From Actinomadura macrotermitis (GTDB lineage: Bacteria; Actinomycetota; Actinomycetes; Streptosporangiales; Streptosporangiaceae): a stretch of DNA of 64,000 nucleotides. This document shows, one piece after another, positions 57,115 to 64,000 of the stretch (positions are counted from its first letter, which is position 1; each line of letters begins with the position of its first letter). The stretch is from assembly GCF_009604375.1 (NCBI RefSeq), contig NZ_WEGH01000001.1:992001-1056000 (forward strand). Direction: 5' to 3'. The notes beneath the pieces were generated by a model that worked only from the letters and a program-made list of their open reading frames with translations, was not told the DNA's origin and did not search any database. The position numbers and the translations under genes are program-made.

Positions 57115-57903
57115 ATGATGCTCCAGGGCAAGGTCGCCGTCATCACCGGCGCCGGTCCCGGCCTCGGCCGGACCCTCGCGGTGCTGGCGGCGCGCGAGGG
57201 CGCGGACGTGGTCGTCGCCGCGCGCGGCAAGGACGGCCTCGACGCGATCGCGGACGCGGTGCGGCGCGAAGGACGCGAGGCGCTCGCCGTGCCGACGGAC
57301 GTGGCCGTCCCCGATCAGGTGCGCCGGCTGGCCGCCGCGACGATCGACCGGTTCGGCCGGGTCGACGTCCTGGTGAACGCGGCCTTCCCCGGCACCCACC
57401 GCAAGAACGTGCTGGACATGGACGACGCCTACCTGGAGCAGTGGCGCGCGGCCGTCGAGACCGCCGCCTACGGGACGCTGCTCGCCTGCCGCCACTTCGC
57501 CCCGCACATGGTGGCCGCCGGCGCGGGCTCGATCGTCAACATCACCTCGATGTCCAGCCGCACCGGATACGCCGGGCGCTCGGACTACGCCGCCGGGAAG
57601 GCCGCCGTCCACCTGCTGTCGCACTGCCTGGCGGGCGAGCTCGGGCCGGCGGGCGTCCGGGTGAACTGCGTGGCGCCGGGCTGGATCGCCGGCGACGTCC
57701 TGGACGACTGGATGCGCGCCCGCGCCGAGGCCGAGGGCGCCACCTTCGAAGAGGTCCGGACCCGCGACGTGGCGGCCATGGCGCTGCGCCGCATCGCGAC
57801 CGAGGAGGACGTCGCCCGCGCGGTCCTCTTCCTCGCCTCCGACCAGGCCAGGGCCACGACCGGCGCGACCATCGACGTCAACGGCGGCCAGCTGTTCACC
57901 TGA
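57115..57903 (+). CDS. Short-chain dehydrogenase/reductase
   Basis: This 262-aa classical SDR has TGAGPGLGR (NAD loop), DVLVNAAFPG in place of NNAG, Ser in NITSMSSRTGYAG and YAAGK. The C-terminal ATIDVNGGQLF is normal. The AAF change near the active site and the GPGLGR loop mark a distinct subgroup seen in acyl-CoA or steroid-like catabolic clusters. ATG codons at 57115 and 57118 are both possible. It is controlled with the divergent dehydrogenase operon by operator site 6 (inference). Confidence 0.85.
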   Translation: MMLQGKVAVITGAGPGLGRTLAVLAAREGADVVVAARGKDGLDAIADAVRREGREALAVPTDVAVPDQVRRLAAATIDRFGRVDVLVNAAFPGTHRKNVLDMDDAYLEQWRAAVETAAYGTLLACRHFAPHMVAAGAGSIVNITSMSSRTGYAGRSDYAAGKAAVHLLSHCLAGELGPAGVRVNCVAPGWIAGDVLDDWMRARAEAEGATFEEVRTRDVAAMALRRIATEEDVARAVLFLASDQARATTGATIDVNGGQLFT

Positions 57904-57974
57904 GTTCGAAACCGGGCGTGCGCGGGTAGTCACCCTCTGCCGGGACGCGGGGGCGGCTCACGAGAGGTTCCCGC

Positions 57975-59270
57975 ATGCCCCTGGACGAACGGCGGCGGGC
58001 CGCGCTGGCGAGCGTGGTCGGCACGTCGATCGAGTGGTACGACTTCTTCCTCTACAACACCGCCGCGGCCGTCGTCTTCAAGGACGTCTTCTTCCCCGGC
58101 GCCGGGCGGTACGCCGGCACCCTGTCGGCGCTCGGCACCTACGCGGCCGGGTTCGCGGCCCGCCCGGTCGGCGCGGTCATCTTCGGGCACTGGGGCGACC
58201 GGCTCGGCCGCAAGGCCACGCTCATCGTCACCCTGGTGCTGATGGGCGTGTCCAGCGCGCTGATCGGGGTGCTGCCGGGCACTCGGACGATCGGCGTGGC
58301 GGCGCCGGTGCTGCTCGTCGTGCTGCGCCTCGTGCAGGGCGTCGCGGTCGGCGGCGAATGGAGCGGCTCGGTGCTGCTGTCCATGGAGTGGGGCGACCGG
58401 CGGCGCGCCGGGCTGATGGCGAGCCTGCCCCAGATCGGCGTGCCGATCGGGCTGATCCTCGGCACCGGCGCGATGACCGCGCTCGCCCTCACCGCGCACG
58501 ACGCGTTCACCGCGTGGGCCTGGCGGCTGCCGTTCCTGTTCAGCCTGGTGCTCGTCGGCATCGGGCTGTGGGTCCGGCTGCGGGTCGCCGAGACGCCGCA
58601 GTTCGCCGAGGTGGTGCGGCGCGGCGAGGTGGCGCGGGCGCCGGTGCTGGAGGTCCTCCGGCGCTACCCCGGGCGGATCGTGCTGTGCGCGCTGCTGCGC
58701 TGCTCGGAGCAGATGCCGTTCTACATCTTCACCTCGTTCGCGCTCGTCTACCTGGAGGACTCGCTCGGCGTCGCGCTCGGCGCGGTGACGGCGGCGGCCG
58801 CGGTGGAGCTGGTCGCGGTCCCCTACTTCGGGCATCTCGGCGACCGGCTCGGGCGGCGCCGCGTCTACGCGACGGGCTCGGTGCTGCTGGCGCTGGCCGC
58901 GTTCCCCTACTTCGCCCTGCTCGGCAGCGGGGTGCCGCAGGTCGTGTTCGCGACGGCGATCGTCGCGCAGCTCACCCACTCGGTGCAGTGCGGGCCGATG
59001 CCCGCGATCATCGCCGAGGTCTTCCCGGCCCGGCTGCGCTACGCCGGGTCGGGCGTCGGGTTCCAGCTCACCTCGCTCATCGCGGGCGGGCCGGCGCCCC
59101 TGCTGGCGACCTGGCTGCTGCACGACTACGGCGCATGGGCGATCTCGGCGATGATGGTCGCCGCCGCCGCGATCAGCCTCACCGCCCTCGCGCTGCTGCC
59201 GGGCCTCAGCCCTGTGGCATCACGAACATCGCGGTGGCCTGTACCGTGGCCTTCCCGTCCGGGCCCGTGA
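57975..59270 (+). CDS. MFS metabolite:H+ symporter (MHS family)
   Basis: This 431-aa, 12-segment MFS transporter of the MHS type (ShiA/KgtP/ProP-like) starts RAALASVVGTSIEWYDFFLYNTAAAVVF (in part), the family opening. It has the GHWGDRLGRKATLIVTLVLMG loop 2-3 motif, RLVQGVAVGGEWSGSVLL and the repeat GHLGDRLGRRRVYA. Members import organic acids with protons, so the catabolic substrate or a related acid is a likely cargo. It follows the SDR by 71 nt. Its last 65 bp overlap the convergent thioesterase gene. Confidence 0.86.
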   Translation: MPLDERRRAALASVVGTSIEWYDFFLYNTAAAVVFKDVFFPGAGRYAGTLSALGTYAAGFAARPVGAVIFGHWGDRLGRKATLIVTLVLMGVSSALIGVLPGTRTIGVAAPVLLVVLRLVQGVAVGGEWSGSVLLSMEWGDRRRAGLMASLPQIGVPIGLILGTGAMTALALTAHDAFTAWAWRLPFLFSLVLVGIGLWVRLRVAETPQFAEVVRRGEVARAPVLEVLRRYPGRIVLCALLRCSEQMPFYIFTSFALVYLEDSLGVALGAVTAAAAVELVAVPYFGHLGDRLGRRRVYATGSVLLALAAFPYFALLGSGVPQVVFATAIVAQLTHSVQCGPMPAIIAEVFPARLRYAGSGVGFQLTSLIAGGPAPLLATWLLHDYGAWAISAMMVAAAAISLTALALLPGLSPVASRTSRWPVPWPSRPGP

Positions 59271-59850
59271 TGGCGGCGTCCACGTAGGTCTTGCGGCCGT
59301 CCACCCGGGACACCTTCGCCTCGGCCGTCAGCGGGACGCCGTGCGGCGTCGGCCGCCGGTAGCGCAGCTCCAGCGTCGCGGTCATGCCGGGCGTGCCGTT
59401 GACGGCGGCGGCCGCGCCGAGCAGCTGGTCCAGGATCAGCGCCGAGACGCCGCCGTGCACGAACGACGGCGGCCCCTCGTAGACGTCGCTCAAGGTGAAC
59501 TCGGCGCGGACGCCGCCGCCGTCCGGCACGATCTCCAGCAGCACCGGCGGCGCGATCGGGTTCAGCTCGCCGCTGACGGGGTTGGCGAGATGGCGGAGCC
59601 TCCCGTCGGCGCCGAGCGCGGCGACCGGCGGGTGCTCCCGGCGGGCCGCGGTGAGCCGCGCGGTGAGCGCCGCGATCTCGGCGGCGACCGCGTCCGCCTC
59701 GGCCGGGTCGACGTCCGTGTGCACGACGGCCTCGGTCAGCTCGCGCACCCGGGCGGCCAGCCCGGTGAGCGCCGCCACCTGCGCCTCGTCGGGCGCGTGC
59801 CGCTCCCGCGCGGCGAAGTCCCGCCGCATGACCGCCTCGGCCCCGCTCAT
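59206..59850 (-). CDS. PaaI-type hotdog thioesterase
   Basis: This 214-aa protein has a helical N-terminus (residues 1-70) and a C-terminal hotdog domain (about 95-212): SDVYEGPPSFVHGGVSALILDQLLGAAA is the PaaI/4HBT helix with its HGG, followed by TATLELRYRRPTP. It probably releases CoA from acyl-CoA intermediates. ATG 59850 follows a GGAGG ribosome-binding site. The promoter has TAGAAT -10 at 59879-59884 overlapped by a KstR-like palindrome. The 3' end overlaps the MHS gene by 65 bp. Confidence 0.83.
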   Translation of the reverse strand: MSGAEAVMRRDFAARERHAPDEAQVAALTGLAARVRELTEAVVHTDVDPAEADAVAAEIAALTARLTAARREHPPVAALGADGRLRHLANPVSGELNPIAPPVLLEIVPDGGGVRAEFTLSDVYEGPPSFVHGGVSALILDQLLGAAAAVNGTPGMTATLELRYRRPTPHGVPLTAEAKVSRVDGRKTYVDAAITGPDGKATVQATAMFVMPQG

Positions 59851-59878
59851 CCCGCCTCCAGGTTTCTAGCCGAACTGG

Positions 59879-59884
59879 ATTCTA
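59879..59884 (-). promoter_or_regulatory. -10 box of thioesterase gene
   Basis: TAGAAT on the minus strand, close to consensus TATAAT. It overlaps the KstR-like box by 2 bp and lies about 28 nt upstream of the ATG at 59850. Confidence 0.5.
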
Positions 59885-59896
59885 GAACGTGTTCTC
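59883..59896. promoter_or_regulatory. KstR-like operator
   Basis: TAGAACGTGTTCTC fits the mycobacterial KstR motif TnnAACnnGTTnnA (recalled) at 7 of the 8 fixed positions. It is placed just upstream of and overlapping the -10 box of the thioesterase gene, as expected for a repressor site. No kstR gene is seen in the window. Confidence 0.5.
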
Positions 59897-59918
59897 CCGG
59901 TAGGGGCGCCCTTCCCGG

Positions 59919-60845
59919 TCACGGGATCGGGGCCGCCGGCCAGGCGACGGTCTCCAGCTCGCCGAGATCGGCCAGCGTCACCCGGTCCTCCTCGGCGAGG
60001 ACACGGATGACCTCGGCGGCCTCGTCGAGCGTGACGTGGCGGCCGTACGAGCACTCGGCCTCCTGGTCCAGGGTCTCCATCCAGAACCGCGCCGGGCCGC
60101 TCTCCCAGGCGCCCTGGACGACCGCGCCGGAACGGCTTTCGCAGACGATGAAGTTGCCGTCCGCGGGAACCAGGTCGTAGAGCAGGCCGCGGCAGGTCTC
60201 GAAGTCCATGGGGAGGTCTTCGTCCGGGGTGTTCCTGGTCCGGTCGTAGTGCCGCACGCGCAGAGGCGCGCCCTCCGCCTCCGCGGCGGGAAGACGACGC
60301 CGCCAGGTGAGCGGGACGTGGATGCGCTTGTTCACATTGCCGTACCACTTGGCCGCCAGTCCCCGCCGGTGCAGGGCCACGATCACCTGCTCGGCGATTG
60401 CGACGACGTCCCCGTCCTCCTGGAAGGTGCCGAAGGCCAGGTACACGCCGTGCCCCTCGATCGCGCCGTCCACGTCCTGGCCGTGGCAGAAGACGAACCC
60501 GCGCGGCTCCTCCCCCGCGGGCCGCTCGGCGCCGATCTCGGTGAAGCCGCAGGTCTGGCAGCAGGTGAAGTCCGCGCGGGCCACGATGCCGGCCGCGTCC
60601 AGGTCGCGGAACGCCGCGAGGAGCCGCTCGGCGTCCAGCATCCCCGTCCAGCCGCGCTGCTCGACGCGATAGGACGCGAGCCCGGCGGCGGCCACCTCGC
60701 GGACGAGGTTCTCGGACAGCTCCTCGTCATCGAAGTACTCGACCGCCTCCTCGACGATCTGGTCGATGTCGGACTCACCACGGGCGAGCGCGCTGCGGAC
60801 GTTCTCCTCGAGCTGCTCGCGCAGCTCTGCTTCCTCTTCGGTCAC
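59919..60845 (-). CDS. Hypothetical protein, DUF6891-like
   Basis: This 308-aa acidic, soluble protein has no signal peptide or membrane segment. The N-terminus is helical and Glu-rich (EEEAELREQLEENVRSALARG). The middle has a two-Cys-plus-one cluster FTCCQTCGFTEIG at about residues 94-106, which could bind a metal. Further features are VYLAFGTFQEDGDVVAIAEQV and KWYGNVNKRIHVPLTWRRRL. It resembles actinobacterial DUF6891 proteins as I remember them. The function is unknown. GTG 60845 is used. It lies on the same strand as the ABC genes upstream, 49 nt apart, and may be co-transcribed. Confidence 0.7.
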   Translation of the reverse strand: MTEEEAELREQLEENVRSALARGESDIDQIVEEAVEYFDDEELSENLVREVAAAGLASYRVEQRGWTGMLDAERLLAAFRDLDAAGIVARADFTCCQTCGFTEIGAERPAGEEPRGFVFCHGQDVDGAIEGHGVYLAFGTFQEDGDVVAIAEQVIVALHRRGLAAKWYGNVNKRIHVPLTWRRRLPAAEAEGAPLRVRHYDRTRNTPDEDLPMDFETCRGLLYDLVPADGNFIVCESRSGAVVQGAWESGPARFWMETLDQEAECSYGRHVTLDEAAEVIRVLAEEDRVTLADLGELETVAWPAAPIP

Positions 60846-60894
60846 GCTGGGATTATCGCCATCCGCGGTGACATTCCGGGGCCGTATCGGGCAC

Positions 60895-61635
60895 TCAGCC
60901 GAGGTAGGCCGCGCGGACGGCGGGGTCGGCGCGGACGGCGGCGGGCGGCCCGTCGGCGATGACGCGGCCGAGGTCCAGCACGACGATGCGCTCGCAGGCG
61001 GCCATGACGAAGCCGACGTCGTGCTCGACCAGCAGCACGGTGGCGTCCAGCCCGGCGACGACCGACGCGAACCGTTCGGCCTGCGCCGCGTCCAGCCCGG
61101 AGGTCGGCTCGTCCAGCAGCAGCACGGCCGGGTCGTCGGCGATGGCGCGGGCCAGCTCGACCATGCGCCGCTGCCCGATCGGCAGGTCGGCGGCGTAGGA
61201 GTCGCGCAGGCCGCCGATCCCGCAGCGGTCCAGGGCCTCGGCGGCGCGGTCGCGGCGCGCGTGCTCCAGGCGGCGGCGCCCGCGCCAGCCGACGAGGTCG
61301 GCGGCGAGGCCGCCCCCGCCGCCGCGCCACTCCATCGCGGCGAGCACGTTGTCGAGCACGGTGAGCCGCCCGAACACCTGCGGGCGCTGGAAGGTGCGGC
61401 GCACGCCGAGCCGCGCGCGCCGCACCGCGCCGGCCGCCGTCACGTCCTCGCCGCGCAGCCGGACGGTCCCGGAGGTGGGGCGGCGCAGCCCGGTGACGAC
61501 GTCGAACAGGGTGGTCTTGCCGGCGCCGTTCGGGCCGATCACCCCGCAGGTCTGCCCCTCCGGCACGGCGAAGCCGACGCCCGCCAGCGCGTGCACGCCG
61601 CCGAACCGCACCTGGACGTCCGCGACCTCGATCAC
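60895..61635 (-). CDS. livG: ABC importer ATPase, LivG-type
   Basis: This 246-aa ATPase of a branched-chain-amino-acid-type (HAAT) importer has Walker A GVIGPNGAGKTTLFD (K40), the Q-loop region VRRTFQRPQVFGRLT, signature LPIGQRRMVELARAI and Walker B VLLLDEPTSGLD with H in LVEHDVGFVM. LivG proteins pair with LivF, here fused to the permeases in the upstream gene. Its GTG overlaps that gene's stop (GTGA). HAAT-type importers also take up aromatic and other organic acids. Confidence 0.88.
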   Translation of the reverse strand: MIEVADVQVRFGGVHALAGVGFAVPEGQTCGVIGPNGAGKTTLFDVVTGLRRPTSGTVRLRGEDVTAAGAVRRARLGVRRTFQRPQVFGRLTVLDNVLAAMEWRGGGGGLAADLVGWRGRRRLEHARRDRAAEALDRCGIGGLRDSYAADLPIGQRRMVELARAIADDPAVLLLDEPTSGLDAAQAERFASVVAGLDATVLLVEHDVGFVMAACERIVVLDLGRVIADGPPAAVRADPAVRAAYLG

Positions 61636-64000
61636 CGGTCCCCCGATCTGTCGTTCGCGGGGGGATGTCCCCCCGCGCCCCCCGTGGCAAGAGGGCGGCT
61701 TCGCCGGTCGGCGCCTTTGTCCGCCAGTCCGAGATAAGCCGAGGTCAGCGTGTCCTGGTCGACCTCGGCGCGGGCGCCGGACCAGGTGATGCGGCCGAGG
61801 CTCATGAACGCGACGGTGTCGGCGAGGGCGAGCACCTCGCTCGCCTTCTCCTCCACCACCAGCAGCGCGACGCCGCGGTCGCGCAGCTCGCCGAACAGCT
61901 CGAAGACCTGCGCGACGACGCGCGGCGCGAGGCCGAGCGACGGCTCGTCGGCGATCAGCACCCGCGGCGGCCGCACCAGGGCCGGGGCGAGCGCGAGGAT
62001 CTGCTGCTCGCCGCCCGACAGCGCCCCGGCGGCGACGGCGCGGCGTTCGGCGAGGCGCGGCAGCCGCCGGTAGACCTGCGCGCGGTCGGCGGCGGACGGC
62101 AGCCAGAGCGTGAGGTTCTCCTCGACGGTGAGGGCGGGGAACACCCCGCGTCCCTCGGGCGCGAGATAGAGGCCGTCGCGGGCGCGGCGGTGCGGGGGCA
62201 GGGCGGTGACGTCGGCGCCGTCCAGCAGGACGCGCCCGGCGGCGGGCCGCAGCACGCCGGCGGCGACGGCGCAGGCGGTGGACTTGCCCGCCCCGTTGGC
62301 GCCGAGCAGCGCGACGACCGTGCCCGCCGGGACGGCGAGGTCCACGCCGCGCAGCACGGTGGCGTCGCCGTAGCCCGCGACCACGCCTTCGAGGCGCAGC
62401 ACGCCCTCGCCCGCCTCGGCGGCGGGGGCGATCGGCTCGGGCCGGGCGCGGCGGCGCCGGTGCTGAAGGTGGTGGCGCAGCCCGGCGAACTGGGCGAGGA
62501 CGCCGTCGGGGTGGCGGGCCAGCACCATGCCGCCGAGCCCGAACAGGATCATCCCGACGTACTGGGAGTCGGTGACGTAGCCGAGGACCTCGGGGAACAG
62601 CGCCATGACCAGGCCGCCGAGCACCGCGCCGCCGATCCGCCGCACGCCCTGCAGCACCACCACGGCGAGCCACACGAAGCCGGTGAGGGCGGGCAGGTCG
62701 GTCGCGGTGATCTGGCCGTTGAAGGTCGCGTACAGCACGCCGCCGAGCCCGGCGATGCCGGACGCCAGCGCGAACAGGGTGATCTTGGCGCGGGTGGCGG
62801 AGATGCCGGCCGCCTGCGCGGCGGCGGGCGCGGAGCGCACGGCGAGCACGGCGCGGCCGGAGGCGGAGCGTTCCAGGTTGCGCACCAGCAGCGCGACGAG
62901 CCCGATGAGCGCGAGCAGCAGCACGATCCGCACCCGCGCGTCGGTGGTGTCGGCGAACCCGAGCGAGAACGCGGGCAGTTTCCAGCCGACCGTCCCGTTG
63001 GAGAACGCGTCGATCTGGAACAGCACCTGGTCGGCCAGCAGCGCGAGCGCGAGGGTGGCGAGGGCGAGGACGCGCCCGCCGAGGCGCAGCGCGGGCAGCG
63101 CGACGAGCACCCCGGCGGCGACGGCGGCGAGCACGCCGATGAGCAGCGCGAGCGGGAACGGCAGGCCCTTGCTGAAGGCGAGGCCCGCCGCGAGCGCGGC
63201 GAGGGCGGCGAAGGTGGCCTGCGCCAGGTTGACCATTCCGCCGAGGCCGGTGACCACGACGAACGAGCAGAAGACCAGGGCGAGGACCAGGCCCTGCGCG
63301 ACGAGGCCGGCCCAGTAGTCGTCCGGGCCGCGGGTGCACGTCCACGCCAGCAGCGCGGCGAGCGCCACGCCCCAGGGCAGCGCGCGCCGCCAGCGGGGCA
63401 GGCCGGCCAGGTGGTCGGGCGGCGGCGCGTCCTCGGCGATGGACCCGGCGGCGCGGCCCCGCGCCCGGCCGAGGACGAGCAGCCCGCCGAACAGCAGGAT
63501 CGCCGGGACGGCGGTGCGGAACCCGGTGACCTTCTCGGCGAAGTCGGCGTATCCGGCGACCAGGTTCTGCACGACGCCGAGCGCGAGCCCGGCGGCGAAG
63601 CTGACCGGGATGGAGCGCAGCCGCCCGAAGACGGCGGCGGTCGCCGAGGCGAACAGCAGCACGGTGAACGCGTTGGCGTCCAGGCCGAGCGCGGGCACGG
63701 CGAGGACGCCGGCGAGCCCGGCGAGCGCGGCGCTCAGCATCCACGCCTGCGCCGAGGCCGCGTCCGCGTCGACGCCGCGCAGGCACGCCAGGTCGCGGCC
63801 GTCAACGGTGGCGCGCATCCGCAGCCCGAGCGGGGTGTGCCGCAGCAGCGCCCACAGGGCGGCGGCGGCGAGCACCGCCAGCACGAACGTGGTGACCTGG
63901 TCGGAGTCCAGGGTGACGCCGGACAGCGGGTGCCAGGTGTGCACCGGGCGGGGGCCGAGGCCGCGCGCCGCCGCGCCCTCGGTGACCTTCGGCAGGTCCG
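61632..64000 (-). CDS. LivH-LivM-LivF fused ABC importer protein, 5' partial
   Basis: The frame is open to the right edge, so the N-terminus is missing. Counting from the GTG at 63944, residues 1 to about 155 are the C-terminal part of a LivH-type permease (LRHTPLGLRMRATVDGRDLA, GLALGVVQNLVAGYADF). About 175-500 is a LivM permease (GLVAQGLVLALVFCSFVVVTGLGGMVNLAQATF in part; TGFVWLAVVVLQGVRRIGGAVLGGL in part). From about 520 is a LivF ATPase (LLGANGAGKST Walker A, APEGRGVFPALTVEENL, LSGGEQQILALAPAL, VLIADEPSLGLAP). A disordered tail of about 30 residues ends it. Three subunits in one chain are unusual. The substrate-binding protein is not in view. Confidence 0.85.
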   Translation of the reverse strand, partial: DLPKVTEGAAARGLGPRPVHTWHPLSGVTLDSDQVTTFVLAVLAAAALWALLRHTPLGLRMRATVDGRDLACLRGVDADAASAQAWMLSAALAGLAGVLAVPALGLDANAFTVLLFASATAAVFGRLRSIPVSFAAGLALGVVQNLVAGYADFAEKVTGFRTAVPAILLFGGLLVLGRARGRAAGSIAEDAPPPDHLAGLPRWRRALPWGVALAALLAWTCTRGPDDYWAGLVAQGLVLALVFCSFVVVTGLGGMVNLAQATFAALAALAAGLAFSKGLPFPLALLIGVLAAVAAGVLVALPALRLGGRVLALATLALALLADQVLFQIDAFSNGTVGWKLPAFSLGFADTTDARVRIVLLLALIGLVALLVRNLERSASGRAVLAVRSAPAAAQAAGISATRAKITLFALASGIAGLGGVLYATFNGQITATDLPALTGFVWLAVVVLQGVRRIGGAVLGGLVMALFPEVLGYVTDSQYVGMILFGLGGMVLARHPDGVLAQFAGLRHHLQHRRRRARPEPIAPAAEAGEGVLRLEGVVAGYGDATVLRGVDLAVPAGTVVALLGANGAGKSTACAVAAGVLRPAAGRVLLDGADVTALPPHRRARDGLYLAPEGRGVFPALTVEENLTLWLPSAADRAQVYRRLPRLAERRAVAAGALSGGEQQILALAPALVRPPRVLIADEPSLGLAPRVVAQVFELFGELRDRGVALLVVEEKASEVLALADTVAFMSLGRITWSGARAEVDQDTLTSAYLGLADKGADRRSRPLATGGAGGHPPANDRSGDR

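Noticed and set aside
1..64000. Searched for tRNA or rRNA genes, CRISPR repeats, transposases, integrases and toxin-antitoxin pairs.
   Set aside because: None could be supported. Base composition dips at 12.0-12.3 and 42.4-43.4 kb are intergenic and show no mobile-element genes.

Overview
The window is about 64 kb of very GC-rich DNA. By eye it is well above 70% G+C, almost all codons end in G or C, and GTG starts are common. It is packed with short-gap and 4-bp-overlap operons. Together with a KstR2-type TetR repressor, an HbpS/SenS/SenR-like haem-sensing set, AfsR-like regulators and F420/luciferase-type oxidoreductases, this points to a filamentous actinobacterium. Actinomadura/Thermomonosporaceae or a relative is my best guess (inference; no rRNA is present to confirm it). 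I see no tRNA, rRNA, CRISPR array, transposase or prophage gene.

Layout. 1-10 kb: a secreted M14 peptidase (5' cut by the window edge), a Pth2-type peptidyl-tRNA hydrolase, a coiled-coil membrane protein, a UbiA prenyltransferase, a divergent AsnC regulator/MFS exporter pair, a serine hydroxymethyltransferase-like PLP enzyme and a kstR2-like repressor. 10-22 kb: an extracellular-polysaccharide locus with a GH16 glycanase and a seven-gene translationally coupled operon (12327-21835). The operon encodes four stand-alone glycosyltransferases or transferase-like proteins, a large polytopic polymerase-like protein, a small anchored protein and a glycosyltransferase-flippase fusion. 21.8-28 kb: a lipid-transfer-protein thiolase, a SenSR/HbpS-like haem-sensing set, small oxidoreductases and an MprF-type membrane protein.

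28-60 kb is dominated by acyl-CoA catabolism: two luciferase-like monooxygenases, three CoA ligases or ligase-like proteins of different chemistry, four short-chain dehydrogenases, a DUF35 protein, a paired acyl-CoA dehydrogenase, HyuA/HyuB, a cyclase-family hydrolase, an amidase with its own TetR repressor, a thioesterase and an MHS transporter. Between these lies a block of signalling genes (43-50 kb). The right end (60.9-64 kb) is a branched-chain-amino-acid-type ABC importer in which LivH, LivM and LivF parts are fused in one chain, running off the window.

The most interesting signal is a set of related 18-bp inverted repeats (half-site close to ACCAAGCG, 2-bp centre). They lie upstream of the thiolase (23063), the luciferase-like/CoA-ligase pair (28170), the isochorismatase-like/SDR operon and endonuclease V (34401), the DUF35-VOC-ligase-SDR operon (35151), and the divergent dehydrogenase-HyuAB operon and SDR (57085). 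A weaker copy is at the kstR2-like gene (8964). Several sites abut or overlap -10 boxes 6-8 nt from the start codon, so the mRNAs look leaderless. A separate KstR-like box sits on the thioesterase promoter (59883). I infer a dispersed regulon for a steroid- or terpenoid-like acid whose substrate is unknown.
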